A stretch of 64,000 nt of DNA from Anaeromyxobacter paludicola. Its GTDB lineage: Bacteria > Myxococcota > Myxococcia > Myxococcales > Anaeromyxobacteraceae. Below the pieces are notes generated by a model. That model was not told the origin of the DNA. It was given only the letters and a program-made list of their open reading frames with translations, and ran no database searches. The stretch lies in NCBI RefSeq assembly GCF_023169965.1, contig NZ_AP025592.1, positions 4,216,001 through 4,280,000 of the forward strand, written 5' to 3'. Position numbers and translations under genes: made by a program. This document shows, one piece after another, positions 15,967-24,763 of the stretch. Numbering within the stretch: the first letter of the stretch is position 1; every line of letters starts with the position of its first letter.

Positions 15967-16443
15967 TCAGGGATCCCGGAGGGCGACGACCCGGGAGACG
16001 AGCCGGCGGTTCACGAGCACCACCGCGTCCGCCTCGAGCAGCGGGAAGAACGGCGGGCCGTCGTTGAGGTAGTCCACGAGGCGCGAGCGCTCCGGCGGCA
16101 GCACGTAGCTCACCAGCCCGCGCAGCGTCCGCCCGTCCACGAGCGCCACCTCGACGGTGTGCTCGGTGGGGATGGTGAGCTCGCCGTCGCCGCCGGCCTC
16201 GACGGCCCGCGAGACGCGCGCGAAGGCCACCCCGGCGCGGTTCACGAAGGTCATCGCCTTCGCCTCCTCGTCGAGCGCGGGGATGAACTCGCCCTCGCCG
16301 TTGAGGAGGTCCCCGAGCCGCTCCGCGCCGGTGTGGTGCGAGGCGTACTCCGCCAGGAACACCGCCACCCGCCGCGTCCCCCCGCCCGAGAGCCCGACCT
16401 CGACCGGCACCTTCCGCTTGGGCACCCTGAGCTCTTCCGTCAT
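15967..16443 (-). CDS. unknown protein with an internally duplicated ~62-residue module
   Basis: The 158 residues form two similar halves, roughly 11-77 and 95-155. Each begins with a V-x-V-E-V strand, continues through an R-x2-V-(x)2-F/Y element to ER-(x)-DLLN or RLVDYLN, then F-x-P, and ends with FVNR/LVNR-x-V-(x)3-V. The pattern suggests two copies of a small beta-rich domain. It lies 35 bases upstream of the PilT paralogue on the same strand and probably shares its transcript, so a role in pilus or surface motility control is plausible. No named family is recognised. Confidence 0.7.
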   Translation of the reverse strand: MTEELRVPKRKVPVEVGLSGGGTRRVAVFLAEYASHHTGAERLGDLLNGEGEFIPALDEEAKAMTFVNRAGVAFARVSRAVEAGGDGELTIPTEHTVEVALVDGRTLRGLVSYVLPPERSRLVDYLNDGPPFFPLLEADAVVLVNRRLVSRVVALRDP

Positions 16444-16587
16444 GCCCCGCCATCCTCGCACGCCCGGCCGCGCGGGGGCGAGCGGCGGAATGCGCCGGCC
16501 GCCGTTTCCGCGCGCGAGGTGGGTCCGGCTGGTCAAGGCGCGCCGCATGGGCGAGAATGTGCGCCTCCCCGCAGCGAGGTCAGCCGG

Positions 16588-17193
16588 ATGTCCGCGATTC
16601 CACCGGGGGCGGCGGGCGCCGCCCTGTCCCTCTTCGTCGCCATCGCGGCCGGCGCCGGAGGCTTCCTCCTCGGCCGGCGCGAGGCCGCGCTCCGCCGCGG
16701 GCGGGCCGAGCGGCTGCTCGCGACCGCCGACGCGCTGGGCGCGGCCGCGCACGCCATCCTCGCGAGCGTCGCCGCCTACGGCGAGCGCAGCGCCCACGCC
16801 GCCGGCTCGGTGAAGGAGGCGACCGAGACCATGGGGCTCCTCTCGCACACCGCCATGCGCGCCGCGCTGACGGCGGAGTCGGTGGTGGGGCTGGCGCTCC
16901 ACTCGCTCTCGGCGCTGCAGGGGGTGGAGGGCGGCCGGCGCGCCACCGACTCGCCCGAGGCCGCGGAGACCATCCGCCGGCTCACCCAGGCGCTGCGCGA
17001 CTCCTCCTCCGCGGCCCGCGAGATCGCCACCGTGGCGCAGCAGCAGGACCAGGGCATCGACCGCGTGCTGCGCTCGATGAACGGGATCTTCCTCACGGTG
17101 GAGGACGCGGCCCGGGTGACGCGCCAGGTGGCCGAGCAGGCCGAGGCGCTCAACGCCCTGGCGGTGGAGCTGCGGGCGCAGGTGGAGGCGTAG
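16588..17193 (+). CDS. membrane-anchored, truncated chemoreceptor-like coiled-coil protein
   Basis: The 201-residue protein has one N-terminal membrane segment (AGAALSLFVAIAAGAGGFLL) and then a long alpha-helical region. Its end, AAREIATVAQQQDQGIDRVLRSMNGI, resembles the descending arm of a methyl-accepting chemotaxis protein after the signalling tip. The tip itself, which contacts CheA and CheW, is not recognisable, so it may form mixed bundles or be a scaffold rather than a working receptor. It is divergent from the duplicated-module gene. Its 3' end overlaps the convergent lipoprotein gene by 44 bases. Confidence 0.65.
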   Translation: MSAIPPGAAGAALSLFVAIAAGAGGFLLGRREAALRRGRAERLLATADALGAAAHAILASVAAYGERSAHAAGSVKEATETMGLLSHTAMRAALTAESVVGLALHSLSALQGVEGGRRATDSPEAAETIRRLTQALRDSSSAAREIATVAQQQDQGIDRVLRSMNGIFLTVEDAARVTRQVAEQAEALNALAVELRAQVEA

Positions 17194-17842
17194 CGCCCGG
17201 GCCGGCGCGGTCGAACGCGAGCCGGATCCGCCCCAGCCGCTCGCCGGTGCCGTCCTCGACGAGCTCGGCCCGCAGCTCGATCCGCTCGAGCCGCGTCGCG
17301 GCGGCGCGGAAGAACACCGTCCCCTCGAGCGTGCCGCCTGGCGGGAGCTGCGCGTCGAGCGGCAGCGCGTCGGCCTCCGGGGTGGGGAGCGAGCTCGGGC
17401 GCGCCGCCGCGGCCGGGGGCGCCCCGACGAGGCCGGGCGGCGCGGACGGTGGGAACGCCGGGGAGGGCGCCTGCGCCTTCAGGCCGAGCAGGTAGCTCAC
17501 CGCCTCCGGCGGCAGGGCGATGGACGCCCCTCCGTCGCCGGTCTCGAGCCGGAGGTCCTCGTAGCCGACCCGCAGCACCCGCGGGCTCCGGTTCTCGAGC
17601 CGGATCCAGACCGGCGTGAGCCGCTCCTCGAGGTCGGCGGGCCAGCCGTGCCAGCCACCGGCGCGGGCGAGGAGGCGCGCCCCGGCCGCCTCGCCCGACG
17701 CCGCGTCGCCGGGCGCGCCCCCCGCGGCCGGCCGGAAGCGGGTGACGGGCGCGGCGTGGCCGCAGCCGGCTAGCGCGGCGGCGCAGGCGAGCGCGGCGGC
17801 GCAGGCGAGGGCGGCGGCGCGAGGCGGGCGCGGGCGGTCCAC
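17150..17842 (-). CDS. hypothetical lipoprotein
   Basis: The 230-residue protein has a lipoprotein signal peptide with lipobox LAGC (Cys27) preceded by an unusually repetitive ALACAAALACAAALA core encoded by near-identical repeats. The mature part has WIRLENRSPRVLRVGYEDLRLE and PGGTLEGTVFFRAAATRLERIEL, a beta-sandwich-like pattern seen in envelope proteins of unknown function. The start is GTG. It overlaps the convergent chemoreceptor-like gene at the 3' end. No specific role can be given. Confidence 0.65.
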   Translation of the reverse strand: MDRPRPPRAAALACAAALACAAALAGCGHAAPVTRFRPAAGGAPGDAASGEAAGARLLARAGGWHGWPADLEERLTPVWIRLENRSPRVLRVGYEDLRLETGDGGASIALPPEAVSYLLGLKAQAPSPAFPPSAPPGLVGAPPAAAARPSSLPTPEADALPLDAQLPPGGTLEGTVFFRAAATRLERIELRAELVEDGTGERLGRIRLAFDRAGPGATPPPAPAAPPPGR

Positions 17843-17875
17843 GGCGGGAGGATGGCGCGGCGGCAGGGTCCCGGG

Positions 17876-18514
17876 CTACCGGCCCGGGGGCAGCTCGCGG
17901 GCGATGAACCCCTTCACCGACGGGCGCTGCCAGATCCCGGCGGCGTAGCCGAGGAGCCGCTCCGGCAGCGGATCGCCGTTCGCGGCGAGCCGCTGGAGCA
18001 TCAGCGCGAGGTCGGCGTCGGCGATGCCGAAGTCGCCGAACAGGGCGGCGGCGCCGGGCGAGAGGAGCCGCTCCGCCGCGGCCACGAGCCTCCGCGCCGC
18101 CTCCTCGCCGGCGGGCGTGAGCGGCTCGACCGCCTCGCGGCCGAAGACGGTCGAGGTGGGGCGCTCCACCCGGAGCGGCAGGAGATCGCTGCGCAGGAAG
18201 GCCTGGAGCTGGCGCGCCCGGGCCCGCTGGCGCGGCTCCGCCGGGTAGAGCCCGGCGTGGCCGGGCGGCGGGAAGACGTCCTCCAGGTACTCGTCGATGG
18301 CGGACGACTCGGAGAGCCAGAACTCGCCGTGGCGCAGGGCCGGCACGCGCCCGGTGAGCGACTCGCGCTGGTAGTCGGGCGCCCGGTGCTCGCCGGCCTC
18401 GAGCGAGAGGGTGCGGTACTCGAACGGGAGCCCCTTCTCGCGCAGCGCGACGTAGCACGAGAACGCGTAGGGGCTGTGCCAGTTGGCGTCGCCGTACAGG
18501 ACCAGCTCGGACAT
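17876..18514 (-). CDS. yfcF: glutathione S-transferase, YfcF-like
   Basis: The 212 residues match the YfcF group in length (214 in E. coli) and layout. An N-terminal thioredoxin-like domain has the glutathione-site strand GRVPALRHGEFWLSESSAIDEYL, with the conserved cis-Pro and the Glu-Ser pair. An all-helical C-terminal domain includes GDFGIADADLALMLQRL. It conjugates or reduces with glutathione in the cytosol and is linked in enterics to oxidative-stress tolerance. A strong Shine-Dalgarno (AGGAGGAA) precedes the ATG. It follows the terminator that closes the acs-FKBP transcript. Confidence 0.85.
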   Translation of the reverse strand: MSELVLYGDANWHSPYAFSCYVALREKGLPFEYRTLSLEAGEHRAPDYQRESLTGRVPALRHGEFWLSESSAIDEYLEDVFPPPGHAGLYPAEPRQRARARQLQAFLRSDLLPLRVERPTSTVFGREAVEPLTPAGEEAARRLVAAAERLLSPGAAALFGDFGIADADLALMLQRLAANGDPLPERLLGYAAGIWQRPSVKGFIARELPPGR

Positions 18515-18540
18515 GACCTTCCTCCTGCGTTGCGGGGCGA

Positions 18541-18584
18541 AAAAAGGAGCGGGGGCGGACGGCTCTCGCCATGCGCCCCCGCTC
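18541..18584 (-). terminator. intrinsic terminator of the acs-FKBP transcript
   Basis: A 10-bp perfect stem (AGCGGGGGCG at 18549-18558 with CGCCCCCGCT at 18575-18584) is followed on the minus strand by CCTTTTTT. It lies 34 bases past the FKBP stop codon. Confidence 0.85.
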
Positions 18585-18618
18585 AGACGACGTCCGGCCG
18601 GGGGCCGGCGCTCCCGGC

Positions 18619-19059
18619 CTACTTCTTCACGCCGAGCAGCTCGACCTTGAAGATGAGCGTGGCGTACGGCGGGATGACCGGCGGGGCGCCGCGGGGGCCG
18701 TAGGCGATGGTGGACGGGCAGGTGAGCTTCGCCACCCCGCCGACCTTCATCTTCTGCACGCCCTCGGTCCAGCAGGGGATGACCTGGTTGAGCGGGAACT
18801 CGGCCGGCTCGCCGCGCTGGTAGGAGCTGTCGAAGACCTTCCCGTCGGGGAGCTTGCCCTCGTAGTGCACCTTGACGGTGTCCTTGGCGGTGGGGCTCGG
18901 GCCGGTGCCCTCCTTGACGGAGAGGTACACCAGGCCGGAGCCGGTCTTCACGGCGCCCTTCTCCTTGGCGGCGGCGTCGATGGCCGAGTCGGCGGCGGCG
19001 CGGGCGAGCGCGGGGAGGGTGACGAGGACGGCGGCGGCGAGGGCGATGAGTCGGCGCAT
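18619..19059 (-). CDS. secreted FKBP-type peptidyl-prolyl cis-trans isomerase
   Basis: The 146-residue protein has a signal peptide (hydrophobic [16 protein letters not shown], cleavage near ARA-AAD) and one FKBP domain. Landmarks are [18 protein letters not shown], the pocket region [20 protein letters not shown] and the C-terminal [13 protein letters not shown] strand. It catalyses proline isomerisation during folding of exported proteins in the periplasm. A cysteine in VIPCW replaces the usual Gly. It sits 20 bases downstream of acs on the same strand, and a terminator follows. Confidence 0.9.
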   Translation of the reverse strand: MRRLIALAAAVLVTLPALARAAADSAIDAAAKEKGAVKTGSGLVYLSVKEGTGPSPTAKDTVKVHYEGKLPDGKVFDSSYQRGEPAEFPLNQVIPCWTEGVQKMKVGGVAKLTCPSTIAYGPRGAPPVIPPYATLIFKVELLGVKK

Positions 19060-19079
19060 GGGGTTCCTTCCGGTGAGGC

Positions 19080-20975
19080 TCACTCTTCGAGCGTGGAGAC
19101 GTCGCCCTCGGGCAGGCCCTGGGCGCGCGCCTTGAGGACGCGCCGCATGATCTTTCCGGAGCGGGTCTTGGGCAAGCTTTCGACGAAGACCACCTTCTCC
19201 GGCCGCACGATGGGGCCCATGTGCTGCGCCACGTGGTTCTTCACCTCGTCGGCGAGGTCCTCCGACGGCTTGAAGCCCTGGCGCAGGAGGCAGTAGCAGT
19301 GGATCGACTGCCCCTTCACCTCGTGCGGCAGGCCGATCACGGCGGCCTCGGCGATGGCCGGGTGGGCCACCAGCGCGCTCTCGATCTCCGCGGTGCCGAG
19401 CCGGTACCCGGAGACCTTGATGACGTCGTCGGTGCGGCCGATGATCCAGAAGTAGCCGTCCTTGTCCCGCTTGGCGGCGTCGCCGGCCTGGTACTTCCCC
19501 GGGTACTTCGACCAGTACTGCTTCACCATCCGGTCCGGGTCCTTGAAGATGGTGGTCATCATCGCCGGCCAGGGGTTCCTGAGGACGAGGTAGCCCTCCT
19601 CGCCGTCCGGCACCGGGTTGCCCTGGTCGTCGAGGATCTCCGCCTTCTGGCCGAAGAACGGCCGCGTCCCCGAGCCGGGCTTGAGCGGCACGCTCGGCGT
19701 GGGCGTGATCATGAACATGCCGGTCTCGGTCTGCCACCAGGTGTCCATGATCGGGCAGCGCCCCTTGCCGATGACGCGGTGGTACCACCTCCACGCCTCC
19801 GGGTTGATGGGCTCGCCCACCGAGCCGAGGAGCCGCAGGGAGGAGAGGTCGTGGCGGTTGGGCCAGCTCTCGCCGAAGCGCATCAGCCCGCGGATGGCGG
19901 TGGGCGCGGTGTAGAGCACGGTGATGCCGTACTTCTCGACCAGCGACCACCAGCGGTTCGGGTACGGGTAGGTCGGCGCCCCCTCGTACATGAAGGTGGT
20001 CGCGCCCATGAGCAGCGGGCCGTAGACGATGTACGAGTGGCCGGTCACCCAGCCCGGATCGGCGGCGCACCACCAGCGGTCCTCGTCCTTGAGGTCGAAG
20101 ACGTACTTGAGCGTGGAGTAGACGCCCACCATGTAGCCGCCGTGGGCGTGGATGATCCCCTTCGGCTGCCCGGTGGTGCCCGAGGTGTAGAGGATGTAGA
20201 GCGGGTCGGAGGCGTCCATCACCTCCGTCGCGCAGTGGCCGCTCGCGAGCGGCAGCTTCATGAGCTCGTGGTACCAGTAGTCGCGGCCCGGCTCCATCCG
20301 GATCTCGTGGTGGGTCCGCTGCACGGTGATGACCGTCTCGACCGTGGGGCAGCGCCGGACCGCCTCGTCCACCGTCTTCTTGAGCTCCACCACCTTGCCG
20401 TTCATGAACCCGCCGTCGGCGGTGACGACCACCTTCGACTCGGAGTCCTCGATCCGGCCCTGCAGCGCGTCCACGCTGAACCCGCCGTAGACCACCGAGT
20501 GGACCGCGCCCACCTTGGCGGTGGCGAGCATGGCGATCACGATCTCGGGGATACGGGGCATGTAGATCGTGACCCGGTCGCCCTTCTTCACGCCCATCGC
20601 CTTGAGGACGTTGGCGAACTTGCAGACGTCGCGGTTGAGCGCGAAGTACGAGTAGGTCCGGACCTCGCCCTTCTCGCCCACCCAGACGAGCGAGAGCTTG
20701 TTCTTCCGGTAGGTCTTCTGGTGCCGGTCGAGGGCGTTGTGGACGATGTTGGTCTTGGCCCCGGCGAACCAGCGGAAGAAGGGCTTGTTCGAGTCGTCGA
20801 GCACCTTCTCCCAGCGCTGGTACCACTCGAGCTCGGCCGCCTCCTGGGCCCAGAAGCCCTCGAGGTCGGCCTCGGCGCGGCGCGCCACCGCCTCCCAGTC
20901 CTTGATGCGCGCCTGCTCGATCACCTCCGGGGACGGGTAGAAGACCTCTCCTTCGAGGCTCTGCTTGTCGCTCAT
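19080..20975 (-). CDS. acs: acetyl-CoA synthetase (AMP-forming acetate-CoA ligase)
   Basis: The 631-residue ANL-family enzyme activates acetate to acetyl-AMP and then acetyl-CoA. The signature loop [11 protein letters not shown], the DTWWQTETG substrate-pocket motif, the hinge region [20 protein letters not shown] and the C-terminal catalytic lysine loop TRSGKIMRR are all present. That lysine is the usual site of regulatory acetylation. It is about 20 residues shorter than E. coli Acs. The ATG at 20975 is chosen because the reading frame upstream holds only promoter-like AT-rich sequence. It could act with tdh/kbl products in acetyl-unit metabolism. Confidence 0.93.
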   Translation of the reverse strand: MSDKQSLEGEVFYPSPEVIEQARIKDWEAVARRAEADLEGFWAQEAAELEWYQRWEKVLDDSNKPFFRWFAGAKTNIVHNALDRHQKTYRKNKLSLVWVGEKGEVRTYSYFALNRDVCKFANVLKAMGVKKGDRVTIYMPRIPEIVIAMLATAKVGAVHSVVYGGFSVDALQGRIEDSESKVVVTADGGFMNGKVVELKKTVDEAVRRCPTVETVITVQRTHHEIRMEPGRDYWYHELMKLPLASGHCATEVMDASDPLYILYTSGTTGQPKGIIHAHGGYMVGVYSTLKYVFDLKDEDRWWCAADPGWVTGHSYIVYGPLLMGATTFMYEGAPTYPYPNRWWSLVEKYGITVLYTAPTAIRGLMRFGESWPNRHDLSSLRLLGSVGEPINPEAWRWYHRVIGKGRCPIMDTWWQTETGMFMITPTPSVPLKPGSGTRPFFGQKAEILDDQGNPVPDGEEGYLVLRNPWPAMMTTIFKDPDRMVKQYWSKYPGKYQAGDAAKRDKDGYFWIIGRTDDVIKVSGYRLGTAEIESALVAHPAIAEAAVIGLPHEVKGQSIHCYCLLRQGFKPSEDLADEVKNHVAQHMGPIVRPEKVVFVESLPKTRSGKIMRRVLKARAQGLPEGDVSTLEE

Positions 20976-21020
20976 CGCGCGCTCCGCGGACGGGGGATTG
21001 GGAGAAAAGGGCGAAATTCG

Positions 21021-21049
21021 TTGGTAGGCGGGCGCTTCCTCCCAGTCAA
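21021..21049 (-). promoter_or_regulatory. candidate promoter of acs-FKBP
   Basis: On the minus strand TTGACT (21044-21049) is separated by 17 bases from TACCAA (21021-21026). The surrounding 60 bases are clearly richer in A and T than the genome. The -10 match is weak. Confidence 0.45.
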
Positions 21050-21129
21050 CGACCAATGAGGTCCCGGAGGGAGCGGCCGGGCGCCGGGCCGCGCCGGCCG
21101 CGAACCTCGACCCGCCGGGCCGGCGCGGT

Positions 21130-21135
21130 TATCTT
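21130..21135 (+). promoter_or_regulatory. candidate -10 hexamer (TATCTT) of ldcA
   Basis: TATCTT ends 7 bases before the GTG start at 21143, with no Shine-Dalgarno sequence. This supports the GTG over an in-frame ATG at 21056. Confidence 0.5.
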
Positions 21136-21142
21136 CGCGCCC

Positions 21143-22060
21143 GTGATCCGGCCCAGCGCCCTCGCCCCCGGCGACGTCGTCCGCCTCGTCGCCCCCTCGA
21201 GCCCCTTCGATCGCGGCGCCTTCGAGGCCGGCCTGGGCGTGCTCCGGGAGCTCGGGCTGCGCCCCCGCTTCCGCGACGACGTCTTCGCCCGCAGCGGCTT
21301 CCTGGCCGGGGACGACGCCCGCCGCGCCGCCGAGTGGCGGGAGGCCTGCGAGGACCCGGAGGCGAGGGCCGTCTGGTGCGTGCGGGGCGGCTACGGGGCG
21401 ATGCGGCTCCTGCCGGGGCTCGACCCAACCCCGCTGCTCGCCCGGCCGAAGTGGGTGATCGGCCTCTCCGACGTGACCGCGCTGCACGCCGCGCTGAACC
21501 AGGCGGGGCTGGTGACGCTGCACGGTCCCATGGTCGGCCAGCTCGCCCGGCTCCCGGTCGCGGCGCGCGAGCACCTGCGCGACCTGCTCTTCGGGGCGGG
21601 CCGGGCGGTGGTCGAGGCGAGCGCCACGGTGGTGCCCGGCACGGTCGAGGGGCCGCTCCGCGGGGGCTCGCTGACGCTCCTCTCGCACCTCTGCGGCACC
21701 CCGTGGCAGCCGCGCCTCGCCGGGGCGGTGCTCTTCCTCGAGGACGTGGGGGAGAAGCCCTACAAGCTCGACCGCTACCTCACCCACCTCGCCCTCGCGG
21801 GGGCGCTCGAGGGGGTGGCCGGGATCGCCGTCGGCCAGCTCCTCGACTGCGACCGGGCGAGCGAGCCTCCCGGCGCGAGCGCGGCCGAGGTCCTGCGGGC
21901 GCACGCCCGGGCGCTCGGGGTGCCCGCCGTCGAGGGGATCCCGGCGGGCCACGACGACCGGAACTTCGCGCTGACGCTCGGCGCGCCCGCCCGGCTCGTC
22001 GCGCCGGCCGCGGGCGAGGGCGGCGCGCCCCGGCTCGAGCTGCTCGGAGCGGCGGGGTGA
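21143..22060 (+). CDS. ldcA: LD-carboxypeptidase (muramoyltetrapeptide carboxypeptidase, family S66)
   Basis: The 305-residue serine peptidase removes the terminal D-Ala from murein tetrapeptides in the cytosol. The Ser-Glu-His triad of family S66 is visible: the nucleophile in VIGLSDVTAL, the Glu in LFLEDVGEKPYKLDRYL and the His in IPAGHDDRNFAL. The start is GTG. Its TGA overlaps the GTG of the next gene (GTGA), and mpl follows 19 bases beyond that gene, so all three probably form a murein-recycling operon. Confidence 0.92.
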   Translation: MIRPSALAPGDVVRLVAPSSPFDRGAFEAGLGVLRELGLRPRFRDDVFARSGFLAGDDARRAAEWREACEDPEARAVWCVRGGYGAMRLLPGLDPTPLLARPKWVIGLSDVTALHAALNQAGLVTLHGPMVGQLARLPVAAREHLRDLLFGAGRAVVEASATVVPGTVEGPLRGGSLTLLSHLCGTPWQPRLAGAVLFLEDVGEKPYKLDRYLTHLALAGALEGVAGIAVGQLLDCDRASEPPGASAAEVLRAHARALGVPAVEGIPAGHDDRNFALTLGAPARLVAPAAGEGGAPRLELLGAAG

Positions 22061-23151
22061 CGGCACCGCGGCTGCCCGAGGTCTCCGGGGCGCTCGCGGC
22101 GGGCCAGCGGGAGGGGCTCGCGCCGGGGATCGCCGCCGTCGTCGTCCGCCGCGGCGAGGTGCTCCACGCCGAGGCCCTCGGACAGGCGCGCCTCGTGCCC
22201 ACGCCGCGGCCGCTCGGCGACGGGGACCTCTTCGATCTCGCGTCGCTCACGAAGCTCTACACCGCCACCGTGGCGGCGCGGCTCGTCGCCGCCGGCCGGC
22301 TCGAGCTCGACGCGCCCGCCTCGCGCTGGCTGCCCGGGTTCGGCGGCGACAAGGCCGCCATCACGCCGCGCCACCTGCTGGCGCACGCGAGCGGGCTGCC
22401 GGCGTGGCGGCCGTACTGGGAGGCCTTGCAGGCCGGCGCGAACGTCGAGGCGCTCCTCGCCGCCGAGCCCCTCGAGGCCCCTCCCGGCGCCCGCGCCGTC
22501 TACAGCGACCTCGGCTTCCTCGCCCTCCAGCTCGTCCTGGAGCGCGCCGGCGGCGCGCCGCTCGACCGGCTCGTGGCCGACGAGGTCGCGGCGCCGCTCG
22601 GGCTCCGGGACACCTCCTTCCTGCCGGCGGCCGACCCCGCGGCCCAGGCCCGCCGCGCCACCCGAAGCTTCGCCGCGACGCGGCTCGCCCCCTCGCGCGG
22701 GCGCGTGCTCGAGGGCGAGGTGGACGACGACAACGCCTGGGCGCTCGGCGGGGTCGCCGGACACGCCGGGCTCTTCGCGGGCGCGGCCGAGGTGGCCGCC
22801 TTCGGCGAGGCCTGGCGCGCCGCGCTCGACGGCGACGGCCGCCTGCTCCCGCCCGAGCTCGCCCGCGTCTTCGCGCGCCGCGACGCCGCGCCCGGGAGCG
22901 CCCGGGCCCTGGGCTGGGACACGCCGAGCGGCCCCGAGACCACCCTCGGCCGGCGGCTCGGGCGCGGGCCGCGCGGCGCCGTCGGCCACCTCGGCTGGAC
23001 CGGCACCTCGCTCTGGCTCGACCTCGACGCCGGCCTCGCCTGCGCCCTCCTCACCAACCACTGCCACCCGGGCGGCGCCGAGCGGGCGCGCATCCACGCC
23101 CTCCGCCGCGCCTTCCACGACGCGGTGGGCGCGGCGCTCCAGCTCGGCTGA
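22057..23151 (+). CDS. beta-lactamase-family serine hydrolase
   Basis: The 364-residue protein belongs to the class C beta-lactamase/esterase/DD-peptidase fold. The S-x-x-K catalytic motif is in LASLTKLYTATVA, the Y-x-D/N element is AVYSDLGFLALQL and the third box is close to GHLGWTGTS (H-x-G in place of K-T-G). No signal peptide is seen, so it is probably cytosolic. Given its place between ldcA and mpl, it may act on muropeptides, but activity on esters cannot be excluded. It starts with GTG overlapping the ldcA stop (GTGA), so translation is coupled. Confidence 0.85.
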   Translation: MTAPRLPEVSGALAAGQREGLAPGIAAVVVRRGEVLHAEALGQARLVPTPRPLGDGDLFDLASLTKLYTATVAARLVAAGRLELDAPASRWLPGFGGDKAAITPRHLLAHASGLPAWRPYWEALQAGANVEALLAAEPLEAPPGARAVYSDLGFLALQLVLERAGGAPLDRLVADEVAAPLGLRDTSFLPAADPAAQARRATRSFAATRLAPSRGRVLEGEVDDDNAWALGGVAGHAGLFAGAAEVAAFGEAWRAALDGDGRLLPPELARVFARRDAAPGSARALGWDTPSGPETTLGRRLGRGPRGAVGHLGWTGTSLWLDLDAGLACALLTNHCHPGGAERARIHALRRAFHDAVGAALQLG

Positions 23152-23170
23152 GCCCGGGACGGGAAGGACC

Positions 23171-24583
23171 ATGGACTACTCGAACGTGAAGCGGATCCAC
23201 CTCATCGGCGTCGCCGGCACCGGCATGGGCTCGTTCGCGGGGATGCTCAAGTCCGCCGGCTACGAGGTCACCGGCTCCGACCAGAACGTCTACCCGCCGA
23301 TGTCCACCCAGCTCGAGAAGTGGGGCATCGACGTGCTCCAGGGCTACCGGCCCGAGAACCTCGACCGCGCCCGCCCGGACCTGGTGGTGGTGGGGAACGT
23401 GGTGCGCCGGGACAACCCCGAGGCCACGGCCATGCGCGACCGCGGGCTCCCGCACGTCTCCTTCCCGCAGGCGCTCGGGGATCTGTTCATCGGCCCGCGC
23501 CACGGGGTGGTGGTGGTGGGGACGCACGGGAAGACGACCACCAGCGCCATGATGGGCGCGCTCCTGCACCACGCCGGGCGCGACCCGTCGTTCCTGGTGG
23601 GCGGCGTCACCCGCGACTTCGACTCCAACTACCGGCTGGGCGGCGGCCCCCACTTCGTCGTGGAGGGGGACGAGTACGACACCGCCTACTTCGACAAGGG
23701 CCCCAAGTTCCTCCACTACCGCCCGCGCACCGCCATCTTCACGAGCTGCGAGCTCGACCACATCGACATCTACCGGGACGAGGCGCACTACGAGAGCGCC
23801 TTCGAGCGCTTCGTGGAGATCCTGCCGCCGGACGGGTTCCTCGCCGCCTGCGCCGGCTGGGAGAGCGTGCTGCGCCTGGCGCGCGGCGCGCGCTGCCCGG
23901 TCGAGACCTACGCGGTGGGGCGCCCCGCCGACTGGGAGGCGCGCGAGCTCGCGCTCTCGGCCGACGGCGCCCGCTTCGCGCTCGTGCGCAAGGGGCGGGA
24001 GCTGACCCGGGTGCACTTCCCGCTCGGCGGGGCGCACAACGTGGAGAACGCGCTCGGCGTCGCCGCCGCGGCCACGGCGCTCGGGCTCTCGCCGGAGGAG
24101 ATCGCCGCCGGGCTCGCCGCCTTCCGCGGGGTGAAGCGGCGCCAGGAGGTGCGCGGCCAGGCGGGCGGGGTGACGGTCCTCGACGACTTCGCGCATCACC
24201 CCACCGCGGTGGCCCGGACCCTCGAGGCGGTCGCCTCGCGCTACCCCGGCGCGCGGCTCCTCGCCTGCTTCGAGCCGCGCTCCAACACCAGCCGGCGCAA
24301 CCTGCACCAGCACGAGTACGTGTCGGCCTGGGGCAGCGCCGCCGAGGTCTTCATCCTCACCCCGGCGCCCACCGACAGGGTGCCCGAGTCGGAGCGGCTC
24401 GACGTGAAGCGGCTGGCGAGCGAGATCACCGCCGCCGGGCAGCCGGCCCGCGCCTGCGCGACCGTCGAGGAGATGGTCGCGGCGGTGGCGAAGGACGCCC
24501 GCCCCGGCGACGTGGTGGTCGCCATGAGCAACGGCGCCTTCGGGGGCATCTGGGACAAGCTGCTGAGCGCGCTCGGGAGTTAG
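23171..24583 (+). CDS. mpl: UDP-N-acetylmuramate:L-alanyl-gamma-D-glutamyl-meso-diaminopimelate ligase
   Basis: The 470-residue Mur-ligase-family enzyme attaches recycled tripeptide to UDP-MurNAc. It has the N-terminal UDP-binding Rossmann motif IGVAGTGMGSFAGMLK, the ATP loop GTHGKTTTSAMMG, the central VVEGDEYDTAYFDKGPKF typical of Mpl rather than MurC, and the C-terminal LDDFAHHPTAV. Together with ldcA upstream it supplies the cytosolic end of peptidoglycan recycling. A GGGAAGGA Shine-Dalgarno precedes the ATG. Downstream lies the hairpin array at 24.6-24.8 kb. Confidence 0.94.
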   Translation: MDYSNVKRIHLIGVAGTGMGSFAGMLKSAGYEVTGSDQNVYPPMSTQLEKWGIDVLQGYRPENLDRARPDLVVVGNVVRRDNPEATAMRDRGLPHVSFPQALGDLFIGPRHGVVVVGTHGKTTTSAMMGALLHHAGRDPSFLVGGVTRDFDSNYRLGGGPHFVVEGDEYDTAYFDKGPKFLHYRPRTAIFTSCELDHIDIYRDEAHYESAFERFVEILPPDGFLAACAGWESVLRLARGARCPVETYAVGRPADWEARELALSADGARFALVRKGRELTRVHFPLGGAHNVENALGVAAAATALGLSPEEIAAGLAAFRGVKRRQEVRGQAGGVTVLDDFAHHPTAVARTLEAVASRYPGARLLACFEPRSNTSRRNLHQHEYVSAWGSAAEVFILTPAPTDRVPESERLDVKRLASEITAAGQPARACATVEEMVAAVAKDARPGDVVVAMSNGAFGGIWDKLLSALGS

Positions 24584-24610
24584 GTCCGGGGGCCTCCGCG
24601 TACGGTGGCT

Positions 24611-24753
24611 GGGGAGGGGCCCCGGCGCAGCCGGGGAGGGGCGGAGCCCCTCCAGGCCGGGCGCGCTTCGCCAGAGGCGAAGCGCAAGGGAACCGGCGAG
24701 CGGAGGGTGGGGCCCCGACGGCTCTGCCGGCGGGGCGGGGCAGCATGCCCCGC
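24611..24753. repeat. intergenic array of five consecutive inverted repeats
   Basis: Between the convergent ends of mpl and the cytochrome operon lie CCCCGGC/GCCGGGG (24620-24636, loop 3), GGAGGGGC/GCCCCTCC (24635-24653, loop 3), GCGCTTCGCC/GGCGAAGCGC (24663-24685, loop 3), GCCCCGACGG/CCGGCGGGGC (24712-24736, one mismatch) and GCGGGGC/GCCCCGC (24735-24753, loop 5). A terminator hairpin follows at once. This resembles a REP/BIME cluster or a structured RNA. No open frame with coding character was seen in it. Confidence 0.7.
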
Positions 24754-24763
24754 GATAATGACA

